DNA from: Fontibacillus panacisegetis
GTDB lineage: Bacteria > Bacillota > Bacilli > Paenibacillales > Paenibacillaceae
Assembly: GCF_900102215.1 (NCBI RefSeq)
Contig: NZ_FNBG01000008.1
Span: 94,371-158,370 of the forward strand
Reading direction: 5' to 3'
DNA length: 64,000 bases
The notes under the pieces are model-generated. The model did no database searches and had not been told where the DNA came from. It saw only the letters and a program-made list of their open reading frames with translations. Every line of letters begins with the position of its first letter. Position 1 is the first letter of the stretch. Below, piece by piece: positions 44,983-52,627 of this stretch. Made by a program: the position numbers and the translations under genes.

Positions 44983-45119
44983 ATTGGATGAAGCCGGGAC
45001 TGAGGAGCGGAGCGTACGTTGAGTACGTGAGCACCGGAAGGCCCGGCTGAGTTCAAGATTCGATGCCGAATATACTTCTACGAACTACTTCGTGATCAAA
45101 AGCCTACTTTTTGAACTTC
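44983..45119. repeat. Tandem intergenic repeat, copy B
   Basis: Second unit: attggatgaagcc, gaggagcggagcgtacg, gttgagtacgtgagcacc, ggaaggcc, ttcaagattcg, ctacttcgtgatcaaaagcc, ttttgaacttca. It ends at the stop of the GT-D gene. The pair fills the 386-bp gap 44,737-45,122. No gene is visible there. Confidence 0.75.
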
Positions 45120-45122
45120 ATC

Positions 45123-46322
45123 TCATAGAAGGGGGGCTTCTCCTTTTACGAACATATCAGCTAAATGCCCCATATCAAGCGCCACCTTACCCTTTTCCCT
45201 AGCAATTCTAGTACAAATGACTACGGCTGCTATACCAGCTGCTACTAGAGCTATATCAAAATCCAGCTGAGCAACCTGCTCCATGATACGTTCAACATCA
45301 CCTGCACCTTGAACCGGAGCGATAACATCAACAATCTCATATCCTTGAATTTGAAACCATCTTGCTAATTCCGGAGCCTGATTTCCAATAAGTATAATCC
45401 TGCGCTGTGTCAACAGCTTGCTAAGCCATGCTTCTTCATTAAGTGCATAATTCACTGTTGAAGTGGTCAGCTTCATATTTCGATAGTCCATGCCATAGTA
45501 GTTAAACACTGGAAATAACAGGCCTTGATAGGATGGGTGTCTTGATTCCGGAATCCCTATAATGTCAGCATATCGAATGGATTCTGCCAAACTTTCGCGA
45601 GCGGAGTGGTCAGGTAGATGAACTCCGGCATAAGGAAGGAATTTCCCCCAGTTTTTAGCCTGTTCCAACGATATAATAGTCTCATGGGCCAGTGTCAGTA
45701 CTTCTCCATCCCCCAATCGGATGACTGATAATGGAGTTCTATTATTTAATGCATCATTAATTTCTTCAAATACATAAGCTGGGCTCATCAAAGGATAAAA
45801 ATATGAGGAAAGCGCCCTCACTCCTGTTGAAATAACGTCATCCACACTCATCTCCGGCAACATGACGTACCTAGGAATGTATCGACTAACCTTTCCTTCT
45901 CCGCCTTCAAAATATCCTTGACGAAATCCTTCCTCAAATATGGCTGAAATTTCCGATTCCTCGAAATGCATTACTGGAGCCATTTCATTATCATTCCTAG
46001 TTTCTTGCTCGTCCGTCTCATTGTTTCTTCCTTCGGATACCATGTTTTCAGCTGCAATCTGTTCAGTTCCGAATCCGCCCTCATTTTGAGACAACATCCT
46101 TCTCTGCAATGTCTCTGTGCCGGTTGATTTATCTAATCGGGCTGATTTTTGCTCTTCCGCAATCACATGTCTTCCTAATTTCCCCTTACTGCGAGATAAA
46201 CGATTTTTCCGATGTCCTGATCGTTGTGTAATCCGCTTACGCTTTGTGCCGGCCAGGTGTATTTTTTTGACTGCTTTACGGGATTTCCTCAACTTTCGAA
46301 CTTTATATCTGCTGACCGGCAT
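45123..46322 (-). CDS. GT-D-fold glycosyltransferase with polycationic N-terminus and GxxxG tag
   Basis: 399 residues in three parts. Residues 1-~52 are Lys/Arg-rich ('RKLRKSRKAVKKIHLAGTK', 'RSGHRKNRLSRSKGKLGR'). Near residue 125 lies a shorter tag 'FEEGFRQGYFEGGEG'. From ~165 on is a GT-D (DUF1792-type) domain: 'SVIRLGDGEVLTLAHE' carries the DxE-type motif, 'GIPESRHPSYQGLLF', 'RIILIGNQAPELARWF' and 'GKVALDMGHLADMFV' follow. GT-D enzymes transfer hexoses onto protein-linked glycans in streptococci. ATG 46322 follows AGGGGAG by 7 bases; GTG 46325 also possible. Confidence 0.82.
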   Translation of the reverse strand: MPVSRYKVRKLRKSRKAVKKIHLAGTKRKRITQRSGHRKNRLSRSKGKLGRHVIAEEQKSARLDKSTGTETLQRRMLSQNEGGFGTEQIAAENMVSEGRNNETDEQETRNDNEMAPVMHFEESEISAIFEEGFRQGYFEGGEGKVSRYIPRYVMLPEMSVDDVISTGVRALSSYFYPLMSPAYVFEEINDALNNRTPLSVIRLGDGEVLTLAHETIISLEQAKNWGKFLPYAGVHLPDHSARESLAESIRYADIIGIPESRHPSYQGLLFPVFNYYGMDYRNMKLTTSTVNYALNEEAWLSKLLTQRRIILIGNQAPELARWFQIQGYEIVDVIAPVQGAGDVERIMEQVAQLDFDIALVAAGIAAVVICTRIAREKGKVALDMGHLADMFVKGEAPLL

Positions 46323-46374
46323 CACGCGTCTCCCCTCTCAATAACACGAAATATCCGAACTTATTATGCGGGGC

Positions 46375-47106
46375 TTAAGGCAGAACCCCCCTCATTTGAG
46401 TCTCCGCTTCTTTTAGAGATTCAAACGTACCAGCATCTCCCCACCACAATTGCAGAACGTCATATTCCAACTTGCCATCCTGGGCATAACGATTATTAAC
46501 ATCAGTAATCTCTAATTCGCCCCGTTTGGATGGATGGATTCCCTGAATAATTTCAAAAACGGCATCGTCATACATGTAGATTCCAGTGACCGAATACTTG
46601 GACTTTGGATCTTTAGGTTTTTCCTCAATATAAGCAATTTTCTCCTCATCATCGGGATCAAAAACTGCCACTCCATATCTTCTCGGATCAGCCACCCACT
46701 TCAATAGCACTCTTGCGCTGGAATCTGCCTGACTATTGAATTTATTTACAAAAGGTGTGAGATCATCCAAAAATAAATTATCACCTAGCAGCACTACAAA
46801 TTTTTCACCTGGAGTTATGAACCCTTCTGCTAGCTGCAATGCCTCTGCAATACCACCTGCTGACTCTTGAACGCGAAAGTTAAGATTAACACCAAAGTTC
46901 TCACCGCTTCCAAAAAAATCTGCATATAATCCAGCGGATTGTTTGCTAATAACCATAAGAATGTCAGTGATTCCGGCTTGACGTAGCCGTTCTATGCCGT
47001 AACAGACCATCGGGTAATTTCCGACCGGGAGAAGATGCTTGTTGATCAATCGGGTCAGCGGGTATAGACGCGTTCCTGTACCTCCCGCCAAAATCACACC
47101 TTTCAT
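46375..47106 (-). CDS. RmlA-like sugar-1-phosphate nucleotidyltransferase
   Basis: 243 residues. 'MKGVILAGGTGTRLYPLTRL' with 'NKHLLPVGNYPM' is the RmlA/RfbA signature, 'VLLGDNLFLDDLTPF' the metal site, 'IEEKPKDPKSKYSVTGIYMY' the sugar site. Slightly shorter than classic RmlA (about 290), lacking the C-terminal allosteric extension. It activates glucose-1-phosphate or a related sugar phosphate, usually with dTTP or UTP. No rmlBCD genes are in the window, so the product need not be dTDP-rhamnose. GGAGGGTAGTAC precedes the ATG. Confidence 0.9.
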   Translation of the reverse strand: MKGVILAGGTGTRLYPLTRLINKHLLPVGNYPMVCYGIERLRQAGITDILMVISKQSAGLYADFFGSGENFGVNLNFRVQESAGGIAEALQLAEGFITPGEKFVVLLGDNLFLDDLTPFVNKFNSQADSSARVLLKWVADPRRYGVAVFDPDDEEKIAYIEEKPKDPKSKYSVTGIYMYDDAVFEIIQGIHPSKRGELEITDVNNRYAQDGKLEYDVLQLWWGDAGTFESLKEAETQMRGVLP

Positions 47107-47165
47107 GTACTACCCTCCTAAGAAGTGATTACTTTTAATTGCACGAAAAGGTATAGCCATATTAT

Positions 47166-48281
47166 TCAAATGCCGTTCCTCACCTTTGCCAATTCACTGC
47201 GGGATAAAGTCTTAAAACCGAGTCTAATCCCTTTTATTCTCATTGCCTCTCCAATCGCCTCAATATGGTCGCCAGTAATGAGTCTAGCAACTGTATTTCC
47301 TGCACCGGTGTTACCGCTACGCACACGATTATTTCGAATCACATCAACCGTGTACGGGGCAGTTACTTTCAGTCCATGAACGAGTGCTAATGCCTGAGCC
47401 TTGGGTGGAACAATCAAAGAGGCCGTCCCAATAGTGTTGATCGCTCTTCTGGACAAAGCATGAGGTACAGCTGTCATGGAGTTTGCCTTTAAATCGCTTC
47501 GTCCAAGACACTGGTTCAGAAACGTCTTACTGCGGCTTACCTCATCCTGTTCTGAAAACGGAGGCAGATACGGGGACAAGTTATTCAGTGCTACATCATC
47601 ACCACGATCTACCGAAATTATATAAGGCGCAAGCTCCTCAGCACGCAGTGGCAAGTCTCCATCCGTAAACAGTAAAATATCTCCCGTAGCCGCTGAAGCT
47701 CCAATCGCTCGGCCAACATCATGACCCAGTCGGTCGGGATAATTCAGCTTGATTACTGAAGGATGGTCCTCAACCGCCTCATAGCTGCCATCCGTACAAC
47801 CATTAAGTACGACAATAATCTCGTGAAAAGGCAATCTTCGCAGCTGAGCAATGACACTGGGCAGCGTCTTTTCTTCATTGCTGGCAGTGATAATGACAGA
47901 TGCAGTTCCATGAAGTGGCAACGGAAGAAAGTCACCAAGCTGTCTTGCCGTGACTGTATATCCTCTGCTAAAGGCCAGTGACAATTGAACAACTTCAGAA
48001 AAAGACATTTCGCCAGTCATCTTATGGCGGTACCATGATTTAAGGGACTGCTGCATATGTTCACAGGATCGTTCTCCCTCATGAATGCCTGAGGAGGCTA
48101 AAAATCCGGCCTCTATCGCCATTTTCTCTATAACCGCTTGATCAGATCGGGTCTCAGTCAACTTTTGTCCCTCTGAATGCTCAGAGTGGGGCACTTTCCT
48201 TATTTGTCTCAGTCTCTTAAACTTTCGTATTCTAGTTTTTTGATTCTTCCGAGGTTTCGCTCGATGCAATTTGCTTCTCAT
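47166..48281 (-). CDS. GT2-like glycosyltransferase with polycationic N-terminus
   Basis: 371 residues. Residues 1-~32 are Lys/Arg-rich ('AKPRKNQKTRIRKFKRLRQI'). From ~130: 'ASVIITASNEEKTLPSVIAQ', 'IIVVLNGCTDGSYEAVE', 'ILLFTDGDLPLRAEELAPYI' (DGD metal site), a DPM-like GT2. A ~90-residue linker lies between. Close paralogue of the next gene ('LGHDVGRAIGAS' in both). AAGGTGAGGTGATGGT precedes the ATG, and only 4 bp separates it from the upstream gene's stop. Confidence 0.85.
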   Translation of the reverse strand: MRSKLHRAKPRKNQKTRIRKFKRLRQIRKVPHSEHSEGQKLTETRSDQAVIEKMAIEAGFLASSGIHEGERSCEHMQQSLKSWYRHKMTGEMSFSEVVQLSLAFSRGYTVTARQLGDFLPLPLHGTASVIITASNEEKTLPSVIAQLRRLPFHEIIVVLNGCTDGSYEAVEDHPSVIKLNYPDRLGHDVGRAIGASAATGDILLFTDGDLPLRAEELAPYIISVDRGDDVALNNLSPYLPPFSEQDEVSRSKTFLNQCLGRSDLKANSMTAVPHALSRRAINTIGTASLIVPPKAQALALVHGLKVTAPYTVDVIRNNRVRSGNTGAGNTVARLITGDHIEAIGEAMRIKGIRLGFKTLSRSELAKVRNGI

Positions 48282-48285
48282 ACCA

Positions 48286-49116
48286 TCACCTCACCTTGTC
48301 ACGAAGCCGCCCTAAATCATCAAAACCGCCCCGGACCCCACGATGCTGGATCAGCCAATGGAGAGCTTCCAAATGATCACCGGCAACCAGTGATGTGAGG
48401 ATATCCTCATCACCATTTTTTCGCCGAATCGGATTTAGTCGTCCAACAGGCACAGTATGGACGGCTTGCACGTTAAGCCCCCATGCTACGGCCTTGGCTT
48501 GAGCTAGCGGTGGAATCTCCAGCGATTCAAGACCGATCACATCCAATGCCCTGCGGCTGAGCGCATGCGGAATGGCCGTCATTGACGTTCCCTGCAAATC
48601 GGGTCTCAGCATCCATGCATTAAGCACATACTTGGCTACAACGACAGGATGAGATTTCTTTTTCGCCGTAGGGCCTGAGTAGCCGTTTAATGCTACATCT
48701 ACTCCAGAGACCACTGCATCCACGTAAGGGCGCAATTGTTTAGCGGGAATAACCATATCCGCATCGATAAACAACAATATAGAACCTTTGGCAACAGATG
48801 CTCCTATGCGACGACCTACATCATGTCCAAGCGGAGTCTCGGATACGATCAGTTTTGCTCCCAGCCGCCGCGCCACTTCCGGTGTCCCATCAGTTGAGCC
48901 ATTCGCTATGACAATTATCTCGCTACGGGGATGCACCCGGCCAGCTTCTCGCAGAACGTCAGGTAAAGTCGCCTTTTCATTCATCGCTGGAATAATGATA
49001 GAGACCAAAGGTTCGGGATGATTGTGGAGCCGCTGGACTGTCTTACGGACTGCCCGCTTGCGATGTATATGAACTTTGCTGACTTTGCGTGTGTTCCGTT
49101 TGCGTTTCCTGATCAA
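48286..49116 (-). CDS. GT2-like glycosyltransferase with polycationic N-terminus
   Basis: 276 residues. Residues 1-~31: 'IRKRKRNTRKVSKVHIHRK' and 'RAVRKTVQRLH'. Then 'VSIIIPAMNEKATLPDVLRE', 'IIVIANGSTDGTPEVAR', 'ILLFIDADMVIPAKQLRPY' (DAD metal site). Start TTG 49116 with GGTGGAGAT upstream. First gene of a run of minus-strand genes (48-45 kb); it follows a terminator, and a perfect sigma-K-type -10 lies 44 bp upstream. Confidence 0.86.
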   Translation of the reverse strand: MIRKRKRNTRKVSKVHIHRKRAVRKTVQRLHNHPEPLVSIIIPAMNEKATLPDVLREAGRVHPRSEIIVIANGSTDGTPEVARRLGAKLIVSETPLGHDVGRRIGASVAKGSILLFIDADMVIPAKQLRPYVDAVVSGVDVALNGYSGPTAKKKSHPVVVAKYVLNAWMLRPDLQGTSMTAIPHALSRRALDVIGLESLEIPPLAQAKAVAWGLNVQAVHTVPVGRLNPIRRKNGDEDILTSLVAGDHLEALHWLIQHRGVRGGFDDLGRLRDKVR

Positions 49117-49159
49117 ATCTCCACCACCCTAGCTTCAAAATGTACCGGAGCATATACCA

Positions 49160-49168
49160 TAGTGTATG
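49160..49168 (-). promoter_or_regulatory. Sigma-K-like -10 upstream of the basic GT2 pair
   Basis: CATACACTA on the minus strand matches CATAnnnTA completely, 44 bp before the TTG start. A 4-of-4 mACm (AACC, 49184-49181) exists but 12 bases away instead of 16, so the -35 is doubtful. Confidence 0.4.
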
Positions 49169-49225
49169 TTGCTTCTATGAGGTTGCAACGGCAAACGTAC
49201 AGTCTTGCTCCCTTCGCTCAATAGA

Positions 49226-49260
49226 CAAAAAAACAGCGCAGGATGATATCCCTTCGCTGT
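49226..49260 (-). terminator. Rho-independent terminator after the CotSA-like gene
   Basis: Minus strand: ACAGCG, a 16-base loop region, CGCTGT, then T7. It begins right at the stop codon of the CotSA-like gene. Confidence 0.75.
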
Positions 49261-50409
49261 CTATAAATCCCTGCTCATTAAGTTCAGCCACCGACTCGAT
49301 GTATGCTGCCAGCGAAATGAACTCCTTGCAAGCTCTCTTCCTGCTCTGCCCATTCTTCTTCGCTCTGCCTCATTACTCAGCAGACGAAGGATCGAACTAG
49401 TAAACCCTTGCCCCATAGCTGAGGTTGGTATAAGGTAGCCGGATACACCATGATTGACAATCTCCGGAATTCCTCCATTATCAGCGGCTACAATCGGAAC
49501 AGCGGAGGCCATTGCTTCCACGTTTACAAGTCCGAAGGCTTCTTCTCCAGTGGAAGGTACGGCAACCACATCAGCAAGATTGTACCAAACCGCTATTTGC
49601 GGATAAGGGACAAATGGCAAAAACACGATCCTGTCACCTAATGGTTCAGCCATTGACTTCAGCTTGCGTACATAACTGGTTTCTCGATCCCCACTGTAAA
49701 AAGCACTTCCGACTATAAGCAGCATGGCCTTCGGCTCCCTGCTCATAATCGACGGCCATGCCTCCAATAAATAATGGACTCCTTTAGATGGGAGCAGCCG
49801 GCCTACATAAAGCACGATTTTCCGATCACTCCAGCCGAGATCAAATAATCTGGCACTGCGCAATGATTCCCCCGTCGTCGTCCACCTTGGAATGAAATCT
49901 TCCAGACTTACGCCCAGATGATTTACATAGGTTTTCGTTTTCAAGGAAGGAAAGCGCTCGATGATAATATTTTTTAAATATTCACTATTTACAATTAGCC
50001 CATCTAAACTATGAAGCATTTGATGAATACCTATCTCTGTGTGCTGGGCCGGTGAAATAAACGTTGTAGAATGAAGTGTAAGAAAAACCTTAGCTTTTGA
50101 AAGGCCACGCTTAAGCTTGTATGCCAGCATAGGGCGATTGTGCACATCAATCACATCAGGAAGACATTTTCGAAGATGCATCAGTACGGAATCTGCATAG
50201 TGTTGCCCGGCAGGCAGGCGGAAGCATGGAACCGATCCAATATTTCCTGCAGAAGGCAAGCCTTCACCGATAGGTCCGTAAATTGAAATTTCCAGCTGCT
50301 CAGCCCCCAAAGGAGCGACCTTTTCTATAACACGTTCTACCGAACTGCTTCGACCTGAAGGAATGACGAAAGACCCTGGCGTAATAATTGCTACTTTTTG
50401 TCTACCCAA
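49261..50409 (-). CDS. CotSA-like GT4 glycosyltransferase
   Basis: 382 residues, about the size of Bacillus CotSA. 'KVAIITPGSFVIPSGRSSSV' with 'VERVIEKVAPLGAEQ', 'PDVIDVHNRPMLAYKLKRG', 'IVLYVGRLLPSKGVHYLLEA', 'VAVPSTGEEAFGLVNVEAM' (EX7E). Start TTG 50409 with AGGGGGGACG upstream; a more distant ATG in frame has none. Divergent from the YheC/YheD-like gene. A likely spore-coat glycosyltransferase; acceptor unknown. Confidence 0.83.
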   Translation of the reverse strand: MGRQKVAIITPGSFVIPSGRSSSVERVIEKVAPLGAEQLEISIYGPIGEGLPSAGNIGSVPCFRLPAGQHYADSVLMHLRKCLPDVIDVHNRPMLAYKLKRGLSKAKVFLTLHSTTFISPAQHTEIGIHQMLHSLDGLIVNSEYLKNIIIERFPSLKTKTYVNHLGVSLEDFIPRWTTTGESLRSARLFDLGWSDRKIVLYVGRLLPSKGVHYLLEAWPSIMSREPKAMLLIVGSAFYSGDRETSYVRKLKSMAEPLGDRIVFLPFVPYPQIAVWYNLADVVAVPSTGEEAFGLVNVEAMASAVPIVAADNGGIPEIVNHGVSGYLIPTSAMGQGFTSSILRLLSNEAERRRMGRAGRELARSSFRWQHTSSRWLNLMSRDL

Positions 50410-50565
50410 GGACGTCCCCCCCTGTGTGATAATCATTCACTTCTATTTCTATTTTAAATATACGGCGATTCCGTGTTTAGTGTTCCTTAATGATCTCGCC
50501 TATCAGGCGAATAAAAAAGGCTGCTGCCGAGAGAACAGTCGTCCACTCTTATTCTACGAGGACAA

Positions 50566-50574
50566 CATAGGTTA
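50566..50574 (+). promoter_or_regulatory. Sigma-K-like -10 upstream of the YheC/YheD-like gene
   Basis: CATAGGTTA matches CATAnnnTA completely and lies 31 bp before the ATG. A CACT (3 of 4) sits 18 bases upstream, two more than optimal. Confidence 0.45.
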
Positions 50575-50604
50575 ATATTGAAGCCGTAACGAGGAGGTAT
50601 GCCT

Positions 50605-51744
50605 ATGGGGCAGGACTATGTCGGGATTCTGCTCAACTCTAGCATGTATAGGGGAATTCCCCAGCGGAAGACCGGGCAAGAGTCGTTAACCAACCACGAA
50701 GAAGCGGCGCGTAAATATGGATTCACCCCCTGCTTCTTTCGTCTAGCAGATATCAATCCAGAGCAAGGCACCAGCATCGCCTATATATCGAATGGCAGGG
50801 AGTATGTTAAGGCGGTCATTCCAACCCCAGCTGTCATTCATAATCGGGCACTATATCCAGATTCATCATCCCATCGCAAAATACGAAAACTCACCTTAAA
50901 TGGGACAAAAGTGTTCAATATCAACAACCGATATTCCAAAGATTTTATCCATGACATTCTATGGGGTGAACCTTCTCTCCGTCCTTACTTGCCATATTCA
51001 GTGTATGCATCAACCGCGGCAATGCGTATAATGATGCAGCGATATGATGATCTCATCGTGAAGCCAGTACGCGGTTCAGTGGGTCAGGGTATTATGCGAT
51101 TACAACGAATAAACGACGCGTGGAAACTAACCTATGCACCAGCCTCATCAAAAAAGAGCTGGTCATCGATCAAATTAAGACGCGGAGAACTTCCACCTTG
51201 GGTTCGTCGTCTGTGGCTTCGCGTGCCTTACCTCATTCAGGAAAGAATCCCTTTAGCAGAGTATCACGATCGTTCTGTGGATCTTCGTGTTACTGTGCAG
51301 CGCGGAATTAACGGAACATGGAGTATTACTGGATTGTTTGCAAAAGCAGCTACACAAGGCAGCTTCATCTCTAACATCGCCAGAGGCGGAGAAGCTCTGC
51401 CTGCACCGATGGTATTAACTAAAGCATTACCAGAACTATATATACCTGCAGTCATTTCCAGAGTAGAGCTGTTAGCCCTCACTTGCGCACAGCTGCTCTC
51501 TAGCCGTCTGCCGTTAATGGCTGATTTAGGACTAGACATCGGCCTTACAGACAACGGGCATCCATACTTTATAGAATGCAACGGACGCGACCAACGCTAC
51601 GGTTTTCGCAAAGCAAATATGATCGATGTATGGCTGGAGACATACCGGCAGCCGATGGCATTTGCCCGTTATTTGCTTAACACCCCCTCCTCCCCTTTGC
51701 TCTTTGATCACTCTGTAAGCCCAGCGGCAAGTTACCGTCGATAG
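50605..51744 (+). CDS. YheC/YheD-family ATP-grasp endospore coat-associated protein
   Basis: 379 residues. N-terminal ~90 residues: 'VGILLNSSMYRGIPQRKTG', 'RKYGFTPCFFRLADINPE', 'PAVIHNRALYP'; then an ATP-grasp core with 'DDLIVKPVRGSVGQGIMRLQ', 'VDLRVTVQRGINGTWSITG' and the metal site 'DLGLDIGLTDNGHPYFIECN'. This is the YheC/YheD family of endospore coat-associated proteins. ATP-grasp enzymes ligate amino acids or acids; substrate unknown. ATG 50605 (7 bases after GAGGAGG) is preferred over ATG 50599. Confidence 0.87.
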   Translation: MGQDYVGILLNSSMYRGIPQRKTGQESLTNHEEAARKYGFTPCFFRLADINPEQGTSIAYISNGREYVKAVIPTPAVIHNRALYPDSSSHRKIRKLTLNGTKVFNINNRYSKDFIHDILWGEPSLRPYLPYSVYASTAAMRIMMQRYDDLIVKPVRGSVGQGIMRLQRINDAWKLTYAPASSKKSWSSIKLRRGELPPWVRRLWLRVPYLIQERIPLAEYHDRSVDLRVTVQRGINGTWSITGLFAKAATQGSFISNIARGGEALPAPMVLTKALPELYIPAVISRVELLALTCAQLLSSRLPLMADLGLDIGLTDNGHPYFIECNGRDQRYGFRKANMIDVWLETYRQPMAFARYLLNTPSSPLLFDHSVSPAASYRR

Positions 51745-51760
51745 GCTAATAAGGGGAACA

Positions 51761-51800
51761 AAAACGGCTACATCATCTCCCATGAGATCGTAGCCGTTTT
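51761..51800. terminator. Bidirectional terminator between coat gene and ykoC
   Basis: AAAACGGCTAC / GTAGCCGTTTT, 11-bp perfect stem with an 18-base loop, between convergent genes. Confidence 0.85.
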
Positions 51801-51808
51801 CCGCATCT

Positions 51809-52627
51809 CTATATACCGCTCTTGTATCTGACATCTTCAATTCCGAAAATCGGCAGCTGTGCAGCCAGAACAAATGCTGCAACAACTGAAACACATAGTA
51901 CGATCACTACTATTGGATCATATTTTGTAAACACAGAAGGATAATAATAGGTTCTCTTGTTGTCACTGACAAAGGCCTTGGACTCCATCGCCACTGCTAC
52001 ACGATGAGCTCTGCGAATACTCTGAGCCAGCATTGGAACAGCATATAATTTAATCTGTAATATCCATCCCCGTATTCCCTTTGAGGATTTGGTTCCTCGA
52101 ATGGCAAGTGCGTTTCTGCGAATTTGAAACTCCTCCCACACCATGGGCAGAAGTCGAATCGAAGCCATAAAACTGTACGCATATTTTGGAGGAAGCTTCG
52201 CTTTTTGCATAAGGGCATAAAATAGAGAGACTGAAGGAGTTGTCAGAACGAATAACAAGCCCTCGGCCGCAAATGTCACCGACTTAATACCGATATGCAC
52301 CCCGCGAAAAAAACTTTCTTCAGAAATTCGAATAAGCCCCCATGTCCACCACATGGTATCCCCTTTACCAAATAGAATCATACTGGAAGAGGATGAGATA
52401 AATACAATACAAAAGGACAACACGATGATCATAATTTTCCAAAAAGCATACCCGCTCTGCCAAAACAGCAACACTGTAAAAATGACCATTTGGTAGAACA
52501 TAAAATCCATCCGGTGTGTAAACAATGTCATTAAAAATAACAGGACCATACCTACCAATTTGACTACCGGGTTAGCCAAATGCATCCATGTCTTAGTACC
52601 GGGAACAAGCAAGTTTCTTACCCTCAT
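51809..52627 (-). CDS. ykoC: ECF transporter transmembrane subunit (EcfT, YkoC type)
   Basis: 272 residues, ~6 membrane segments and a cytoplasmic coupling helix region with 'ALAIRGTKSSKG' and 'RRAHRVAVAMESKAF', the two Arg-containing coupling motifs of EcfT. It pairs the ATPases with the substrate-binding S subunit for vitamin uptake. Starts with an ATGA overlap with the ATPase gene. Last gene of the ykoE-ykoD-ykoC-like operon under a TPP riboswitch. Confidence 0.88.
   Translation of the reverse strand: MRVRNLLVPGTKTWMHLANPVVKLVGMVLLFLMTLFTHRMDFMFYQMVIFTVLLFWQSGYAFWKIMIIVLSFCIVFISSSSSMILFGKGDTMWWTWGLIRISEESFFRGVHIGIKSVTFAAEGLLFVLTTPSVSLFYALMQKAKLPPKYAYSFMASIRLLPMVWEEFQIRRNALAIRGTKSSKGIRGWILQIKLYAVPMLAQSIRRAHRVAVAMESKAFVSDNKRTYYYPSVFTKYDPIVVIVLCVSVVAAFVLAAQLPIFGIEDVRYKSGI

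Noticed and set aside
50428..50440. TGATAATCATTCA resembling a Fur box before the CotSA-like gene
   Set aside because: Only the left half fits the 7-1-7 operator, and an iron link is not supported by the neighbours.
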